A DNA stretch of 6,488 nucleotides from JANRIZ01 sp033764445 (lineage in GTDB: Bacteria > Verrucomicrobiota > Verrucomicrobiia > JAWXBN01): assembly GCA_033764445.1 (NCBI GenBank), contig JANRIZ010000122.1, positions 1-6,488 of the forward strand, in the 5' to 3' direction. Every line of letters begins with the position of its first letter. Position 1 is the first letter of the stretch. The notes beneath the pieces were generated by a model. The model was not told the DNA's origin. It was given only the letters and a program-made list of their open reading frames with translations, and made no database searches. Made by a program: the position numbers and the translations under genes. This document shows, piece after piece, positions 5,966 to 6,488 of this stretch.

Positions 5966-6488
5966 ACTCTAGATACTTCCCGAGGAATTCACGAAGCTTT
6001 TTTTGAAAAATGGGCCGGTCAAATTGCTCCGCATGTCGCCGCAATTCCCCGGGGCTCCACAGGTCCTTGATGCCATGCTCAAATTGCTCCAGTGCCGCCG
6101 CCAATGATTCCACTGCGGGCTCGTGAAAATACACGCCGCTTCTTCTGTCTACCACGGTGTCCAAAACCCCGCCCTTTCCATAGGCAATCACGGGGCACCC
6201 GCTGGCCATGGCCTCCACGGGGGTGATTCCAAAATCCTCCTCGCCGGGAAAAAGCAGGGCTTTGGCCTGTGCCATTCTCTCCCGGACCTCCTGGTCACTC
6301 CTCCAACCCAGGATTTCCACGGTCGGTCCCGCCCTCTTTCTGAGCCGAGCCTCCTCCGCGCCGGTCCCGATGACCCAAAGGGGCAGATTGAGCCGGGTGC
6401 ATGCCTCCACGGCCAGATCCGCCCGCTTGTAGGCGGTCAATTCCCCGACAAAAAGGTATGTGTTCGTCCGGGGACGATCCCAGTGGCA
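5964..6488 (-). CDS. Glycosyltransferase family 4-type, C-terminal part (5' end outside window)
   Basis: The frame is open to the right edge, giving 174 visible residues of a GT-B fold, retaining-type glycosyltransferase. It adds a sugar from a nucleotide donor to the growing lipid-linked glycan on the cytoplasmic side. The visible part is the nucleotide-sugar binding domain. It begins just before YLFVGELTAYKRADLAVEA (fragment residues 11-29), the usual first strand/helix with the phosphate-contacting Lys21. The EX7E motif is E84...E92 in FPGEEDFGITPVEAMASGCP (80-99), followed by VIAYGKGGVLDTV (100-112). This wording is close to mannosyltransferase-like members such as WbaZ, but donor and linkage are not proven. 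An in-frame TTG at 6440 is an internal Leu codon, not a start, since the conserved VGE precedes it. The stop is 7 bases before the phosphotransferase start. Confidence 0.92.
   Translation of the reverse strand, partial: CHWDRPRTNTYLFVGELTAYKRADLAVEACTRLNLPLWVIGTGAEEARLRKRAGPTVEILGWRSDQEVRERMAQAKALLFPGEEDFGITPVEAMASGCPVIAYGKGGVLDTVVDRRSGVYFHEPAVESLAAALEQFEHGIKDLWSPGELRRHAEQFDRPIFQKKLREFLGKYLE

Overview
The window is a densely packed part of a cell-surface polysaccharide (exopolysaccharide, capsule or O-antigen) locus. All recognisable genes are on the minus strand, so transcription runs from high to low coordinates. In that order they are: the C-terminal part of a GT4-type glycosyltransferase (cut by the right edge), a full polyprenyl-phosphate glycosylphosphotransferase, and two consecutive large membrane proteins of the O-antigen ligase/polymerase (Wzy_C) superfamily, both with soluble helical-repeat (TPR-like) tails. 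After a 149-base AT-rich gap comes a short type IV pilin/pseudopilin-like gene that ends close to the left edge.

The four polysaccharide genes look like one translationally coupled operon. A 7-base gap separates the glycosyltransferase from the phosphotransferase, an ATGA overlap joins the phosphotransferase to the first ligase-like gene, and a 10-base overlap joins the two ligase-like genes. The expected division of labour is as follows. The phosphotransferase loads the first sugar phosphate onto undecaprenyl phosphate. GT4 enzymes such as the partial one extend the lipid-linked glycan on the cytoplasmic side. After flipping, one or both Wzy_C proteins polymerise the glycan or transfer it to an acceptor on the outer side. 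No flippase, chain-length regulator or export gene lies inside the window.

The pilin-like gene is separated by the only real non-coding stretch, which is 26% G+C by direct count. This stretch carries a good candidate -24/-12 (sigma-54 type) promoter that overlaps a 23-base near-perfect palindrome, and it most likely starts a separate transcription unit.

The organism is a diderm bacterium with G+C-rich genes, type IV pilus/type II secretion-like pseudopilins and a Wzy-type surface glycan. The pseudopilin resembles the short ones that are numerous in Verrucomicrobiota and related lineages, but the phylum is only a guess. I saw no tRNA, rRNA, CRISPR array, insertion sequence or clear Rho-independent terminator. 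The most interesting points are the tandem divergent pair of Wzy_C/TPR paralogues, their position beside a pilin-like gene (a possible protein-glycosylation link), and the promoter/palindrome arrangement upstream of the pilin.
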